Shown: positions 1 through 7,843 of the stretch, in pieces | Layout of the letters: each line of letters starts with the position of its first letter | Position numbering within the stretch: position 1 is the first letter of the stretch | Source of the DNA: Natronosalvus caseinilyticus | GTDB lineage: Archaea > Halobacteriota > Halobacteria > Halobacteriales > Natrialbaceae | Length of the DNA: 64,000 nucleotides | Reading direction: 5' to 3' | Assembly: GCF_017357105.1 (NCBI RefSeq) | Contig: NZ_CP071596.1 | Span: forward strand, 558,001 to 622,000 | The notes under the pieces: generated by a model | What the model saw: the letters and a program-made list of their open reading frames with translations, nothing else | Database searches by the model: none | What the model was told of the DNA's origin: nothing | Program-made: the position numbers and the translations under genes

Positions 1-2
1 CG

Positions 3-467
3 AAGGGGCTCTCTGACCGGGCAGCCGGGATGATGCTCACCGTCGTCTTCGCCGCCGGCGTTCCCGCGTTCTTCTTCGGCGGCGACCTGGCCGACCGTCT
101 CCCGCAGATTCCGTACCTGCTCGGGATCGTCGGCGTGTTCGCCGCGACCCTCCTCGCGCTGACGCTCGTCGAGGGGCTGATCTCACTGGTCGCGCTCACC
201 ATCGTCATCGGGTTCGTGATCCACGCGCTGTTTCCGGCCGTCGACACGTACCTGCTCGATACGCTCCCGGATTCGACTCGAGGGAGCGCCTACGCCGTGT
301 TCAGTTCCGTCTGGATGCTCTCCCAGTCGCTCGGCTCGTACGTCCTCGGCGTCTTCGTCGAGGGGAACTACACCTACGACGAGGTGTTCGCCGTCGCCGC
401 GCTGTTTCTCGGTGCGACGGTCGTCGCCCTCGTCGTCCTCGAGCGGGTCGGAAAACTCCCGAGCTAG
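3..467 (+). CDS. MFS transporter, C-terminal part (cut by window edge)
   Basis: The reading frame is open from the first bases, so the true start lies upstream of the window. The visible 154 residues are hydrophobic, with four or five predicted membrane segments, and contain a cytoplasmic-loop motif resembling MFS motif A (DLADRLPQIPYL). They end shortly after the last helix, as is usual for a C-terminal half of a major facilitator. The substrate cannot be told. The stop lies one base from the stop of the convergent sensor gene on the other strand. Confidence 0.75.
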   Translation, partial: KGLSDRAAGMMLTVVFAAGVPAFFFGGDLADRLPQIPYLLGIVGVFAATLLALTLVEGLISLVALTIVIGFVIHALFPAVDTYLLDTLPDSTRGSAYAVFSSVWMLSQSLGSYVLGVFVEGNYTYDEVFAVAALFLGATVVALVVLERVGKLPS

Positions 468-468
468 G

Positions 469-2463
469 CTACGGGTGACGCTCGAGCGTCGTCACGTCGG
501 ACACCTCGATTCGCGTCCCGCCGTGCTGTCCGTTGGTCACCGTCAGCGACCAGTCGTGGGCGTCGGCGATCGCCCGGGCGAGCGCGAGACCGAGGCCGCG
601 CTCCTCGTCGGCGTCCTCGCCGCGCGACTCCGGGTCGATCACCCGGTCGTGATCGATCGGCGGAATCTCGGCGGCGTCGTCCATGAGGAAGAAGCCGCGT
701 TCGCTCGAGCGAGGATCGTCGAAGCCGAGCAGTCCAACCTGGATCGTGACCGATCCGTCGGCGCGGGCAGCCGCGTCGTCGAAGATCGTCTGGAGGAAGT
801 GATCGAATCGCTCCCGATCGGCCCGGAGGGTCGCGTCGGCATCGACGACTACGGCGGGGCGCTCGAGGCGGGAGTCCTCGACTGCATGTTCGATGGCCGA
901 CGTGAGGTCGATCCGCGTCCGGGGGCCGACCGCCGTCGCGTTTCGGGCGAACTCCCGGATGTCGTCGACGAGGCGTTCCGTGCGGTCGAGCGTCGTCGAG
1001 ACGGCGTCTTCGGCGAGCGGAAACTCCCACTCGCCGGGCCGGTTGGGTTCCTCCTCGAGTGCCGTCGCGACGGCCTCGAGGTGGCGCTTGAGGTCGCTCG
1101 AGAGCACGTTCGCCACGCTCTCTAAGCGTTCGGTCTGGTGTTCGAGCTGGGTCGTCCGATCCTCGAGCACCTGTTCGCGGATCGCCCGGTCGAGCGCCGC
1201 GCGAGTGTTCTCGGCGAGCGTCGAGAGCAACTCGACGTCGGTGCTCTCGAATTTCGCGACCCGCTTCGAGCCCGTCATCAGGATGCCGTGGGCGCCGATG
1301 GGGGCGATGATCTCGGAACGGATTGGCGTGTCGGGGTTGTAGAGCCCCTCGACCTCCTGCAGGTTCTCGATGTGTCTGGTCTCACCGGCCTCGAAGACGT
1401 CCCAGACGAGGCCCTCACCGGGGTGGAATCGGGGGAGCCCGCCGAACTCGTCGTGTGCGCCCGCGGTGCCGGCGACGGGGTCGAGGTAGCCGTACTCGTC
1501 GTCGAGCAACCAGACGCCGCTGATCGGGAGGTCCAGGAGGTCGCTCCCGGCGTGGACGGCGATCGCACAGATCTCCTCGGGGTCGCTCGACTGCAAGAGC
1601 CAGCGCGTGACCTCGTGCAGCGAGGTCACGACCCGCTCGTACTCGCGCTGGTCGGTGACGTCGCGGGCGATACACGCGAGGTTGGCCGAGCCGTGGTCAA
1701 CCGACACGACACTGACCTCGGCGACCCGACCGGCGCCCGTCGCGTCGGTGTAGGCCAACTCGAGCGTCCGCTGGGCCGTGTTGCCGACGTCGACGTCGCT
1801 GAGCGCGCGGCCGACGCGGACGGCGTCGTCGGCGTCCACGGCGGCGAGGTCAAGGAGGGTTTCGACGTGTTCGCCCCGCAGCACCCTCGCGTCGACGTCG
1901 AAGGCGCGCTCGACTGTGGCGTTGATCGAGAGGACCCGGTTGTTGTCGTCGAGGGTGACCACCCCGTCCTGGATCGCCTCGACGACGGCCGTGTTCCGGG
2001 CGAGTTTCGTCTCCCGCTCCTTTCGTTCGGTGATATCGCGCATAGACACCGAGAGGCCGTTCTCGGCAGGCCAGGCACGGGTCTCGAACCAGGTCTCGAG
2101 CGGGGTGTGGTACACCTCGAAGGAGACTGGCACCTGTTCGTCCATCGCCTGGTAGAAGCCGTCGGGGAACTGGGTCTCGACCGTCTCGGGGAACTCGTCC
2201 CACATGACCCGCCCGACGAGGTCCTCCCGGGAGCGCTCGAGGAGCGCCTCGGCGCGTTCGTTGAGGTAGGTGAACCGAAAGTCGGTGTCGAGGGCGAAGA
2301 AGGCGTCGCGGACGCGGTCGATCATGGGAACGGTGCGGAGCGTCACCGGCGACCACCCGCGTCGGCGGCGACGGACCGGCGGCGAGGCGTCGTGACTCGC
2401 GGCGCCAGCCGACTCGCCCGCTCCACTGATCGAACCCGCCTGTCTCTCATTCCGTTGACTCAT
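469..2463 (-). CDS. PAS-PAS-GAF histidine-kinase-like protein with degenerate kinase core
   Basis: This is a 664-residue protein without membrane segments. In order it has an N-terminal Arg-rich tail, PAS domain 1 (about 48-145, ending in the SMRDITERKERE linker), PAS domain 2 (about 158-275), a GAF domain (about 281-425), a short coiled coil, a DHp-like helix pair (about 448-505) and an ATPase-like end containing GLGLALARAIADAH (about 623-636). In haloarchaeal kinases the DHp usually reads VLSHDLRNPL; here it is VLSSDLKRHL, so Ser occupies the phospho-acceptor His position. The N-box region reads QTIFDDAAAR where Asn is expected. The protein probably senses a cytoplasmic signal but is unlikely to autophosphorylate on His. 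No response regulator is adjacent. The ATG at 2463 directly precedes the Arg-rich tail. Confidence 0.85.
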   Translation of the reverse strand: MSQRNERQAGSISGAGESAGAASHDASPPVRRRRRGWSPVTLRTVPMIDRVRDAFFALDTDFRFTYLNERAEALLERSREDLVGRVMWDEFPETVETQFPDGFYQAMDEQVPVSFEVYHTPLETWFETRAWPAENGLSVSMRDITERKERETKLARNTAVVEAIQDGVVTLDDNNRVLSINATVERAFDVDARVLRGEHVETLLDLAAVDADDAVRVGRALSDVDVGNTAQRTLELAYTDATGAGRVAEVSVVSVDHGSANLACIARDVTDQREYERVVTSLHEVTRWLLQSSDPEEICAIAVHAGSDLLDLPISGVWLLDDEYGYLDPVAGTAGAHDEFGGLPRFHPGEGLVWDVFEAGETRHIENLQEVEGLYNPDTPIRSEIIAPIGAHGILMTGSKRVAKFESTDVELLSTLAENTRAALDRAIREQVLEDRTTQLEHQTERLESVANVLSSDLKRHLEAVATALEEEPNRPGEWEFPLAEDAVSTTLDRTERLVDDIREFARNATAVGPRTRIDLTSAIEHAVEDSRLERPAVVVDADATLRADRERFDHFLQTIFDDAAARADGSVTIQVGLLGFDDPRSSERGFFLMDDAAEIPPIDHDRVIDPESRGEDADEERGLGLALARAIADAHDWSLTVTNGQHGGTRIEVSDVTTLERHP

Positions 2464-2683
2464 AGTTACCCCACCCGGTATTTTAGTGTCGTGGCCGATA
2501 GACGTCCGATTCGGGCTCGAGACGGCGTTTGGTCCCGTTGGGACTGCTATTGAGAAATTTCACCGTGAGACGGCCGACCGGTACAGGTGACCGATGGAAC
2601 GTGATGGGGCGTACCCGACCCAGTTTCCGTCGAGAATAGCGTGGCTGACCGCGGAAGCGCTCTGTACAGTGCTTCTCGGCGCC

Positions 2684-3166
2684 TCACCGTTCGACCGGAA
2701 GCAGTTCTTTCACCGTCACGTAGTCGAGGGGGGCGGCGTGTTCGGTCCGAATGAGATTCTCGTCGTTGATCTCGAGCGCGAGGTCGTCGAGTTGTTCGGC
2801 TACGTAGGTGATATCCTCGTTTTCGGTCCCGACCGCCTTGATGTGGAGGTTCTCCTGGCCGGTCATCAGTTCGGTCACTTCGGTGATCTGGGGGAGTGCC
2901 AACGCCTTCTCGGCTACGTCGGAGCGCTCGCTGATGCGGGCCGTACAGCTGAAGTGAAAGTAGAGACGGAGCCCCGTCCGGTCGTAGTCGACGCTCGTCG
3001 TGTAACCGGTAATGATGCCGGCTTCCTCCAGCCGTTCCATCCGATTGTGAACGGTGTTGTCGGAGACCCCGAGTTCTTCGGCCAGGCCGATCGCCTTGGA
3101 CCGAGCGTTCTCCTGAAGCAGATTGAGCAACCGCCTGTCTACGTCGTCGAGTTCGTACTCGGTCAC
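2684..3166 (-). CDS. Lrp/AsnC family transcriptional regulator
   Basis: The product has 160 residues from a GTG start at 3166. This start gives the usual family length and places the conserved YELDDVDRRLLNLLQENARS at residues 4-23; longer in-frame starts upstream only add non-conserved sequence. The winged helix-turn-helix spans about residues 7-55 (VSDNTVHNRMERLEEAGII) and is followed by an RAM/AsnC ligand domain (about 70-155). The family binds DNA as dimers or octamers and often responds to amino acids. A perfect palindrome, GTATCGATAC at 3197-3206, lies about 30 nt upstream of the GTG and could be an autoregulatory site (inference). The targets are unknown. Confidence 0.87.
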   Translation of the reverse strand: MTEYELDDVDRRLLNLLQENARSKAIGLAEELGVSDNTVHNRMERLEEAGIITGYTTSVDYDRTGLRLYFHFSCTARISERSDVAEKALALPQITEVTELMTGQENLHIKAVGTENEDITYVAEQLDDLALEINDENLIRTEHAAPLDYVTVKELLPVER

Positions 3167-3196
3167 AATCGGGCTTGTCGGGCCGCCTCCATGAGC

Positions 3197-3206
3197 GTAT
3201 CGATAC
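3197..3206. promoter_or_regulatory. Palindrome upstream of the Lrp-type regulator
   Basis: The sequence GTATCGATAC is a perfect 10-bp palindrome about 30 nt upstream of the GTG start of the Lrp/AsnC gene. Lrp-family regulators commonly bind palindromic sites in their own promoters; the link here is by position only. Confidence 0.3.
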
Positions 3207-3400
3207 TCCACGGATCTCAGGGCTGCCTCTCGAGAAATTCGAGATTTGGGGTTCGACGCGGTATTCTCGAGGCATCCCATCGGGCACTTAAAAGAACCGG
3301 TGTTGAGGTATGGAAAATCGAATAGTATCACCAATATGTTTCGATTATCCATCTTTATTTCAATATTTTCGGGAAGTGTCGAATAACACAACCAGGGGTT

Positions 3401-3407
3401 TTTATAC
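3401..3407 (+). promoter_or_regulatory. TATA box of the HalOD1-like/zinc-ribbon pair
   Basis: TTTATAC lies 21-27 nt upstream of the GTG at 3428. This is the spacing expected when transcription starts at or next to the start codon (leaderless transcript), the commonest arrangement in haloarchaea. Confidence 0.5.
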
Positions 3408-3427
3408 GTGGCCGCCAACGTACCACT

Positions 3428-3691
3428 GTGAAACCAGGCCTCCCTGTTCCGGCCTCGAGGGTGACTTCCCACGGGCCTGACGCGGCCACAGAAGCCACTG
3501 TCAGTTTCGTTACCGAGACAGACGGGACGTCACTGTCTCCGTCACCACCGCTGGCCACGGTGATCGATCCGGACCCCCGCCACGCCCTCGCTCGAGCTGT
3601 GGAAGACGTGGCTGACGAGGGCGCCAATGGTGGCAGGCAGGCGGGCGATTCCGGTGAGAGGCGAGTCGCGACGGGAGGGTACGATGAGTAA
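3428..3691 (+). CDS. Small HalOD1-like output-domain protein
   Basis: This is an 87-residue acidic protein from a GTG start placed 21-27 nt behind a good TATA box. The middle part (ETDGTSLSPSPPLATVIDPD) resembles the core of the HalOD1 output domain, whose members read like DPPLYEVIDPDAL. The C-terminal beta region appears shortened. HalOD1 domains occur alone or at the end of haloarchaeal signalling proteins; their biochemical role is unknown. The last 8 nt overlap the start of the next gene, so the two are probably one operon with coupled translation. The family call rests on a short motif, and the frame could be a diverged copy. Confidence 0.5.
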   Translation: MKPGLPVPASRVTSHGPDAATEATVSFVTETDGTSLSPSPPLATVIDPDPRHALARAVEDVADEGANGGRQAGDSGERRVATGGYDE

Positions 3692-3848
3692 CGACAGACC
3701 GGATTTCTGGAACTATTGCGCCCAGTGCGGGACCGAATACAGCACCGCCGACGCTCCACCGATCGTTGACGTGGTCACCGACGCCGGCGAACACTCTCCG
3801 ATATCGTTCTGTAGCGACGAGTGCAAAGGGTCGTGGACCAGCGACTAG
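3684..3848 (+). CDS. Small TRASH-like zinc-ribbon protein
   Basis: The product has 54 residues from an ATG preceded by GGGAGGGT at 3673-3680, a good ribosome binding site. It carries CAQCG near the N-terminus and FCSDECKGSW near the C-terminus. This four-Cys pattern with the second pair as CxxxC in an FCSxxC context is typical of TRASH/MYM-like zinc fingers and of small haloarchaeal zinc proteins. It probably binds one zinc ion and acts through DNA, RNA or protein contact. It overlaps the upstream HalOD1-like gene by 8 nt. Confidence 0.75.
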   Translation: MSNDRPDFWNYCAQCGTEYSTADAPPIVDVVTDAGEHSPISFCSDECKGSWTSD

Positions 3849-4020
3849 TTCTTTGGAGTGTTCTGGCGAGAACGCCCTACTATCCGATTCGTCGTCCGTT
3901 CTAATCGGACGGCGTCTGCGCCGTGTACGCGCGTGCTACTCGCGCCAGTTCGTCGAGCAAACACCATCTGACTTCGAAGGTGCGACAGGGTATTCCTCGT
4001 CCGCCGCGAACCGTCGGCCG

Positions 4021-5016
4021 ATGAGTGATTCGGACCCGACGCGGATGATCGTCGATACGGACACCGCGGGCGACGACTCGCAGGCGCTCGTCCTCGCGGC
4101 CTGCTCGAACCGGGTCGCCCTCGAAGGCGTGACGATCTGTGCAGGGAACGTCCCGTTCGAGTACCAGGTCGAGAACGCGAAGTACACCCTCGACCTCGCT
4201 GGGGCCGGCGACGTGCCGGTCTACGAGGGCGCTCGCGAGCCGCTCGAGAAAGAACACGAGTTCGCGGAGTACATCCACGGCGAGGGCGGCCTAGGCGGCG
4301 ACCTCTTTCCCGAGACGGGAATCCCGTCGGCCGAGGCACACGCCGTCGACTTCATCGTCGAGACCGCCCGCGAGAACCCCGGCGAGATCACCCTGGTCTG
4401 CATCGCCCCGCTGACGAACGTCGCCCTGGCGCTCGAGCGCGAACCCGCTCTACCGGAGCTGCTCGACGAAGTGGTGATCATGGGTGGGGCGGTCAATACG
4501 CTCGGAAACGTCACGCCCGCGGCGGAGTACAACTTCTGGGTCGACCCCGACGCCGCAGCGGTCGTGATGGACGCCCTCGAGACGACGCTGGTCGACTGGG
4601 GGTTGACGCTCCGGGACTCGACGTTCGGCACCGACGTGTTCGAGACGATCGAGGCGATGGACACGCCGCTCGCTGACTTCTACCTGACCGTCACCGACGC
4701 CGTCCGCGCGTTCAACCGCCAGTCCGACCACGACGCCCTGGGTGCGGACGTGACGACCCAGCCCGATTCGCTGGCGATCGCGACGGTACTCGAGCCGGAC
4801 ATCGTCGAGGCGGCGAGCACGTACTACGTGGCTGTCGACGACCGGGAGGGGATGACCCGCGGGTACAGCCTGGTCGACGAACTCGGCGTGACCGACGGCG
4901 AGGCGAAGACGAGGGTGATCGAGTCGGTCGATGGCGACCGGTTCAGGCGGATGTTGCTCGACGCGTTTCAGTACGAGAATCCCCATCGGAGGGAAGGGGA
5001 GGGGAAGGAAGAGTGA
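4021..5016 (+). CDS. Inosine-uridine preferring nucleoside hydrolase
   Basis: The product has 331 residues. The N-terminus MIVDTDTAGDDSQALVLAAC carries the Asp cluster (D12, D14, D18, D19) that binds Ca2+ in the IUNH family. The central VCIAPLTNVALALEREP and VVIMGGAV are also family signatures, and a late Asp in QPDSLAIATVLEP fits the fourth ligand. The enzyme hydrolyses the N-glycosidic bond of ribonucleosides to free base and ribose. The ATG at 4021 was chosen because upstream in-frame sequence is not conserved-looking. It sits 104 bp before the nucleoside-type ABC transporter operon on the same strand, which makes a nucleoside salvage role likely. The exact nucleoside preference cannot be read. 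Confidence 0.9.
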   Translation: MSDSDPTRMIVDTDTAGDDSQALVLAACSNRVALEGVTICAGNVPFEYQVENAKYTLDLAGAGDVPVYEGAREPLEKEHEFAEYIHGEGGLGGDLFPETGIPSAEAHAVDFIVETARENPGEITLVCIAPLTNVALALEREPALPELLDEVVIMGGAVNTLGNVTPAAEYNFWVDPDAAAVVMDALETTLVDWGLTLRDSTFGTDVFETIEAMDTPLADFYLTVTDAVRAFNRQSDHDALGADVTTQPDSLAIATVLEPDIVEAASTYYVAVDDREGMTRGYSLVDELGVTDGEAKTRVIESVDGDRFRRMLLDAFQYENPHRREGEGKEE

Positions 5017-5090
5017 CCGATCAGTAACTCTCTTCCGCCGAATCCTCAGGTAATTCACGTAAAGTTGCTATCTCCTTTCGAAACCGAATC

Positions 5091-5097
5091 TATAAAC
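5091..5097 (+). promoter_or_regulatory. TATA box of the nucleoside transporter operon
   Basis: TATAAAC lies 24-30 nt upstream of the ATG at 5121, consistent with a leaderless transcript for the BMP lipoprotein and the following three genes. Confidence 0.5.
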
Positions 5098-5103
5098 CGG
5101 TCG

Positions 5104-5117
5104 CGTGCACTTGCACG
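5104..5117. promoter_or_regulatory. Inverted repeat between TATA box and start codon of the BMP gene
   Basis: CGTGCACTTGCACG is a perfect 6-bp inverted repeat with a 2-nt centre. It lies between the TATA box and the ATG at 5121, over the expected transcription start, where a bound repressor would block initiation. No regulator gene is adjacent, so the cognate protein is unknown. Confidence 0.4.
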
Positions 5118-5120
5118 GAT

Positions 5121-6245
5121 ATGCAACGACGACGGTTTCTCACGACAGCAGGTGCAGGGGTAACGGCAGGACTGGCCGGGTGTCTCGTCGGCGACGGTGA
5201 CGGTGGGAACGGAAACGGCAACGGCAACGGCAACGGAAATGATACGACCGACGGCAACGGCAACGGCAACGGTGGCGCCGAATCCGACATCACCGTCGGC
5301 ATCATCTACTCGACCGGTGGCCTCGGTGACGACTCGTTCAACGACATGGCCCACGCCGGCATCGAGCGAGCGGCGGAGGACTTCGGCATCTCCTACCAGG
5401 ACGCCGAACCCGACGCCCCCGCCGACATGAACCAGATGCAGCGGAACTTCGCGGGCAAAGACGAGATCGACCTCGTCTGCTGTATCGGCTTCGACCACGC
5501 AACCGACCTCGAGGAGAACGCCGCGGAGTTCAGCGACCAGCAATTCGTGCTCGTCGACGCGGTCGTCGAGGCGGACAACGTCGCCAACTACACGTTCCGA
5601 GAACACGAGGGCTCCTTCCAGGTCGGTCACCTCGCTGGCCTGTTGACGACGACCGACTACGCCCACGGCGGCGGCGAGACGAACACCGACGAGACCGTCG
5701 TCGGCTTCGTCGGCGGCCAGGAGACCGCCCTCATCGATCGATTCGAGGCGGGCTATATCGCAGGCGTTCGCCACGCCGACGACAGCATCGAGACGCCGTC
5801 GGCGTACGCCGGAAGCTGGAACGACCCATCCCGAGGCCAGGAGATTGCCAGCGGAATGTACGACGACGGCGCGGACGTCGTCTACCACGCCGCGGGCGGC
5901 ACCGGTGGCGGCGTCTTCCAGGCCGCCCAATCCGCTGGTCGGTTCGCCATCGGCGTCGACGACGACCAGTCGATCAGCGCCGAGGACTTCAGCGACGTGA
6001 TCGTCGCGAGCATGGTCAAGCGCGTCGACAACGCCGTCTACGACTCGGTCGAGGCCGTCGTCAACGACGAGTTCGAGAGCGGCATGAACGATCTGGGGCT
6101 TGACGACGACGGCAGCGTGAGCGCGACCATCGGCCAGGACTTCGAGGGCGAACTCCCCGAAGACATCGTCGACGCGCTCGAGGAGTCCCGACAGGCGATC
6201 ATCGACGGCGAAATCGACGTTCCCGACAACACCGACGACCTCTAG
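5121..6245 (+). CDS. BMP-family nucleoside-binding lipoprotein
   Basis: The product has 374 residues. It begins with a Tat-type signal (MQRRRFLTTAGAGVTAG) and a lipobox LAGC with Cys21, so it should be exported folded and lipid-anchored. Residues 25-55 are a Gly-Asn-Asp spacer coded by repeated GGCAAC hexamers. The rest is a BMP/PnrA substrate-binding fold, shown by VGIIYSTGGLGDDSFNDMAHAG at the start and by the FEAGYIAGVRHA and VVYHAAGGTGGGVFQAA segments. Members bind purine nucleosides or related compounds. It is the first gene of a four-gene ABC operon, with the ATPase starting 5 nt after its stop. Confidence 0.93.
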   Translation: MQRRRFLTTAGAGVTAGLAGCLVGDGDGGNGNGNGNGNGNDTTDGNGNGNGGAESDITVGIIYSTGGLGDDSFNDMAHAGIERAAEDFGISYQDAEPDAPADMNQMQRNFAGKDEIDLVCCIGFDHATDLEENAAEFSDQQFVLVDAVVEADNVANYTFREHEGSFQVGHLAGLLTTTDYAHGGGETNTDETVVGFVGGQETALIDRFEAGYIAGVRHADDSIETPSAYAGSWNDPSRGQEIASGMYDDGADVVYHAAGGTGGGVFQAAQSAGRFAIGVDDDQSISAEDFSDVIVASMVKRVDNAVYDSVEAVVNDEFESGMNDLGLDDDGSVSATIGQDFEGELPEDIVDALEESRQAIIDGEIDVPDNTDDL

Positions 6246-6250
6246 ACGCG

Positions 6251-7843
6251 ATGGTACCTGACGAGCGCGGGACGGACGGCGAGACGCCGCCGGCGGTGGC
6301 CCTCGAGGGGATCACGAAGCGGTTCCCGGGCGTCGTCGCGAACGACGACGTCGACTTCACCGTCGAGCGCGGCTCGATCCACGCCCTGGTCGGCGAGAAC
6401 GGGGCCGGGAAGACGACGCTGATGAACGTCCTCTACGGGCTGTACGAACCCACCGAGGGGAGGATCCGGATCGACGGCCGGGAGCGAACGTTCGACGACC
6501 CCGGCGACGCGATGGCCGTCGGCATCGGCATGATCCACCAGCACTTCATGCTCGTGGACACGATGACCGTCGCCGAGAACGTTGTTCTGGGCGACGAACC
6601 GACGAAGTGGGGCGGCCTCGCGACCGACCGCGCCAGAGCCAACGAGGAGACGCGGGCGCTGGCCGACCGCTACGGCTTCGACGTCGACCCGACCGAGCGC
6701 ATCGAGGACGTCAGCGTCGGCGAACAACAGCGCGTCGAGATCCTGAAGACGCTCTACCGCGGCGCGGACGTCCTGATCCTCGACGAACCGACCGCCGTCC
6801 TCACTCCACAGGAGGTCGACGCGCTGCTCGAAGTCCTCGAGGAACTCATCGCCGAGGACAAGACGATCATCTTCATCACGCACAAACTCGGCGAGGCCCT
6901 CGAGGTCGCCGACGAGATTAGCGTCCTGCGAAACGGCGAACTCGTCGGGACGGTCCCGGCGGCCGACGCCACCCGCGAGGAACTCGCGCGCATGATGGTC
7001 GGTCGAGACGTGCTCCTCGAGGTCGACAAACCCGCCACCACGCGTGGAGACGTCGTTCTGGACGTCGACGGCGTCACGGTCACGGACGAGCGGGGCGTCG
7101 TCGCGGTCGACGAGGCGACGTTCCGCGTCCACGAGGGAGAGGTCTTCGGCGTCGCCGGCGTCGACGGGAACGGCCAGTCGGAACTCGTCGAGGCCATCAC
7201 GGGGCTCCGTCGGACGACCGACGGAACGATCACGTTCGACGGGCGCGAGATCACCGCGTCGCCGCGTCGCGAGCGCATCTCCGCCGGGATGGCCTACGTC
7301 GCCGAGGACCGTCAGAAACGGAGCCTCGTGATGGACTACGATCTTCGGCGAAACGGCCTGCTGGGCCGTCAGCACCTCGCGCCGTTCTCGGACGGTCGCG
7401 TGATCGACTGGGAGGCGACCAGCGAGTACGTCGACGAGATCATCGCGGAGTACGACGTACGACCACCCGACCCCTCCGCAACGGCGCACTCGCTCTCGGG
7501 CGGGAACCAGCAGAAGTTCATCGTCGGCCGCGAGTTCGAACGCGACCCCTCGCTGGTCGTCGCCGCGCAACCGACTCGTGGGGTCGACATCGGGAGCATC
7601 GAGTTCATCCACAACCGACTGCTCGACCTCCGTTCGGCGGGGAAAGCCATCCTCCTCGTCTCCTCGAAACTCGACGAGGTGACCCAGCTTTCAGATCGAC
7701 TCGCGGTGATGCACGACGGTGAACTCGTCGCCGTCGTCGATCCCGACGCCGTCACCGAGGAGGAACTCGGCTTGCTCATGGCCGGCGAACGACCCGACGG
7801 ACTCGACGTCGACGGCGCTCGAGTCGGGAGGTCGGTGGTATGA
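6251..7843 (+). CDS. Nucleoside ABC transporter ATP-binding protein (two NBDs)
   Basis: The product has 530 residues and two fused nucleotide-binding domains, as in the sugar/nucleoside (RbsA/NupA-like) class. NBD1 has Walker A GENGAGKT (48-55), a signature segment VSVGE (154-158) and Walker B LILDEP (175-180). NBD2 has a degenerate Walker A, GVDGNGQSE (303-311), a canonical signature LSGGNQ (415-420) and LVVAAQPTRGVD (435-446), where Gln replaces the catalytic Glu. The second site is therefore expected to be impaired, which is normal for this family. The start is 5 nt behind the lipoprotein gene and the stop overlaps the next ATG by 4 nt, indicating translational coupling. Confidence 0.94.
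   Translation: MVPDERGTDGETPPAVALEGITKRFPGVVANDDVDFTVERGSIHALVGENGAGKTTLMNVLYGLYEPTEGRIRIDGRERTFDDPGDAMAVGIGMIHQHFMLVDTMTVAENVVLGDEPTKWGGLATDRARANEETRALADRYGFDVDPTERIEDVSVGEQQRVEILKTLYRGADVLILDEPTAVLTPQEVDALLEVLEELIAEDKTIIFITHKLGEALEVADEISVLRNGELVGTVPAADATREELARMMVGRDVLLEVDKPATTRGDVVLDVDGVTVTDERGVVAVDEATFRVHEGEVFGVAGVDGNGQSELVEAITGLRRTTDGTITFDGREITASPRRERISAGMAYVAEDRQKRSLVMDYDLRRNGLLGRQHLAPFSDGRVIDWEATSEYVDEIIAEYDVRPPDPSATAHSLSGGNQQKFIVGREFERDPSLVVAAQPTRGVDIGSIEFIHNRLLDLRSAGKAILLVSSKLDEVTQLSDRLAVMHDGELVAVVDPDAVTEEELGLLMAGERPDGLDVDGARVGRSVV

Noticed and set aside
1138..2553. Long open frame on the plus strand opposite the sensor gene (471 codons)
   Set aside because: It mirrors the PAS-GAF gene in antisense; in GC-rich DNA the complementary frame stays open. 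Its translation has no domain and is Val/Asp/Gly/Arg-rich as expected of a shadow.
5199..5280. CRISPR-like repeat array
   Set aside because: The repeats are uninterrupted hexamers coding Gly-Asn inside the lipoprotein; there are no spacers and no cas genes in the window.
6242..7612. 456-codon frame on the minus strand opposite the ABC ATPase
   Set aside because: The plus-strand frame has all ABC motifs and operon spacing; the antisense frame has none.
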